Assembly: GCA_024642325.1 (NCBI GenBank)
Contig: JAHEBI010000076.1
Location: forward strand, 1 to 8,700
DNA from: Eudoraea sp.
GTDB taxonomy: Bacteria > Bacteroidota > Bacteroidia > Flavobacteriales > Flavobacteriaceae
Reading direction: 5' to 3'
Length of the DNA stretch: 8,700 nucleotides
Made by a program: the position numbers and the translations under genes
Shown here: one piece after another, positions 7,576 to 8,700 of the stretch
How positions within the stretch are numbered: position 1 is the stretch's first letter
Layout: each line of letters starts with the position of its first letter
The notes under the pieces: model-generated
What the model was told of the DNA's origin: nothing
Database searches by the model: none
Seen by the model: only the letters and a program-made list of their open reading frames with translations

Positions 7576-8700
7576 TTAGTTATGTTTTTCGATCCATTTT
7601 CTGGCGTTGATAAAGGCCTCCAGCCACGGAGATATGTCGTCCTTTCTGTCCTCAGGGTAATATGCCCAGTTCCAGGGAAAAATAGAACGCTCAATATGCG
7701 GCATGGTTACTAAGTGCCTGCCCGTTTTATCGCACATCATTGCCGTATTATAATCGCTTCCATTTGGATTGGCAGGATAATTTTCATAACCATACTTAGC
7801 CACTATTTCGTAATTGTCCTCTGAGAGTGGCAAACTAAATTTCCCTTCACCATGAGATATCCAAACCCCAAGGGTTGTACCGGAGAGAGAAGCTAGCATT
7901 ACTGAATTGTTTTTTTCAATTCTTACCGAGGTAAAACTGCTCTCATGCTTATGTGAATCGTTAAAAGTCATTTTTCCATGTCGTTCATGATCAGGATTCA
8001 CTAATTCCAATTCCATAAAAAGCTGGCACCCGTTACAAATCCCCACAGATAAAGTATCCGACCGGTCAAAAAATTTCAGAAGCGAGTGCCTTGCCTTTTC
8101 GTTGTATTTGAATGCGCCTGCCCATCCTTTGGCACTCCCTAAAACGTCTGAATTGGAGAATCCGCCTACGGCTCCAATAAATTGAATATCTTCCAGGGTT
8201 TCCCTCCCTGAAATAAGATCCGTCATGTGTACATCTTTAACGTCAAATCCGGCAAGGTACATGGCATTGGCCATTTCGCGCTCAGAATTACTTCCTTTTT
8301 CCCTTAAAATTGCCGCCTTCGGACGTTTAATATTTTCTCCATTTCTTTCAGGATGATGACTTTGAAAACTTACAGGGAAGTTAAAATTCAAAGGCTGTTT
8401 CTTGAAATTCTGATATCTGGATTTAGCTAGGTTTTTAGATGTTTGCCTGTCGTCTAAAAGATAGGAAGTTTTGTACCAGACATCACGTAAATTGTTGATA
8501 TTCAGGTTAAATATAAGTTCTTGATTTGTTATTTTTAATTCAGGTTGTGAGGTAACCTCGCCTATTTTTTTATAATTCAGACCTGCCTGCTGCATTTGTA
8601 TTTCTACGGAGTCATCTAAAGATTGAAAGACCAGTGCGCAATTTTCAGCATAAAGTAATTTAATAGTGTCTTTTTCTCCCAATTCTGTAAGATCCAATGA
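7576..8700 (-). CDS. purL: Phosphoribosylformylglycinamidine synthase, C-terminal part (5' end beyond the window)
   Basis: FGAM synthase converts formylglycinamide ribonucleotide, glutamine and ATP to formylglycinamidine ribonucleotide in purine synthesis. The frame is open to the right edge, and 374 residues are visible of an expected single-chain length of about 1,220-1,300. About 125 residues come from the end of the second synthetase half. The rest is the class I glutamine amidotransferase domain, beginning near RPKAAILREKGSNSEREMA. It contains GGFSNSDVLG, the nucleophilic Cys in GICNGCQLF (about residue 222 of the fragment) and His335/Glu337 in MPHIERS, completing the Cys-His-Glu triad. 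This large fused form differs from the separate PurS/PurQ/PurL subunits of Bacillus. The internal TTG at 8695-8697 is not a real start. The GNAT gene follows after 2 bp. Confidence 0.95.
   Translation of the reverse strand, partial: SLDLTELGEKDTIKLLYAENCALVFQSLDDSVEIQMQQAGLNYKKIGEVTSQPELKITNQELIFNLNINNLRDVWYKTSYLLDDRQTSKNLAKSRYQNFKKQPLNFNFPVSFQSHHPERNGENIKRPKAAILREKGSNSEREMANAMYLAGFDVKDVHMTDLISGRETLEDIQFIGAVGGFSNSDVLGSAKGWAGAFKYNEKARHSLLKFFDRSDTLSVGICNGCQLFMELELVNPDHERHGKMTFNDSHKHESSFTSVRIEKNNSVMLASLSGTTLGVWISHGEGKFSLPLSEDNYEIVAKYGYENYPANPNGSDYNTAMMCDKTGRHLVTMPHIERSIFPWNWAYYPEDRKDDISPWLEAFINARKWIEKHN

Overview
The window looks like a chromosomal housekeeping and lipid-catabolism segment from a member of the Bacteroidota, most likely a flavobacterium. 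The support is the low-GC, A/T-rich spacers, the near absence of Shine-Dalgarno sequences, a TAnnTTTG-type promoter -7 box, and protein sequences that read like flavobacterial family members. All recognisable genes are on the minus strand, so the reading order runs from the high to the low coordinate. No RNA genes, insertion sequences, CRISPR arrays, phage genes or defence genes were seen.

Reading from the right: (1) the C-terminal part of purL (FGAM synthase, purine synthesis, cut by the right edge) is followed after 2 bp by a small GNAT acetyltransferase that has to start at TTG. (2) A 144-bp spacer separates these from fadD, a 590-aa long-chain acyl-CoA synthetase. (3) A 138-bp spacer holds a perfect 26-bp palindrome directly upstream of a good -7 box (TATCTTTG). 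(4) Then comes a compact operon: a MarR-family regulator, a two-domain 3-hydroxyacyl-CoA dehydrogenase/enoyl-CoA hydratase (FadN type), a thiolase (FadA) and an acyl-CoA dehydrogenase (FadE, cut by the left edge). marR and fadN overlap by ATGA, fadN and fadA are 4 bp apart, and fadA and fadE are 20 bp apart.

Together these genes encode a full beta-oxidation cycle. FadD activates the fatty acid, FadE makes the 2-enoyl-CoA, FadN hydrates and oxidises it, and FadA releases acetyl-CoA. The fadN-fadA-fadE order matches the Bacillus subtilis fadNAE operon, but the local regulator is MarR-type rather than the TetR-type FadR. The palindrome over the promoter suggests autoregulation (inference).

The most notable anomalies are a one-base frame disruption near codon 7 of fadE and the palindromic operator candidate. 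I found no convincing evidence of an undescribed system; this is mainly an ordinary, well-organised metabolic region. No gene-free stretch exceeds 300 bp.
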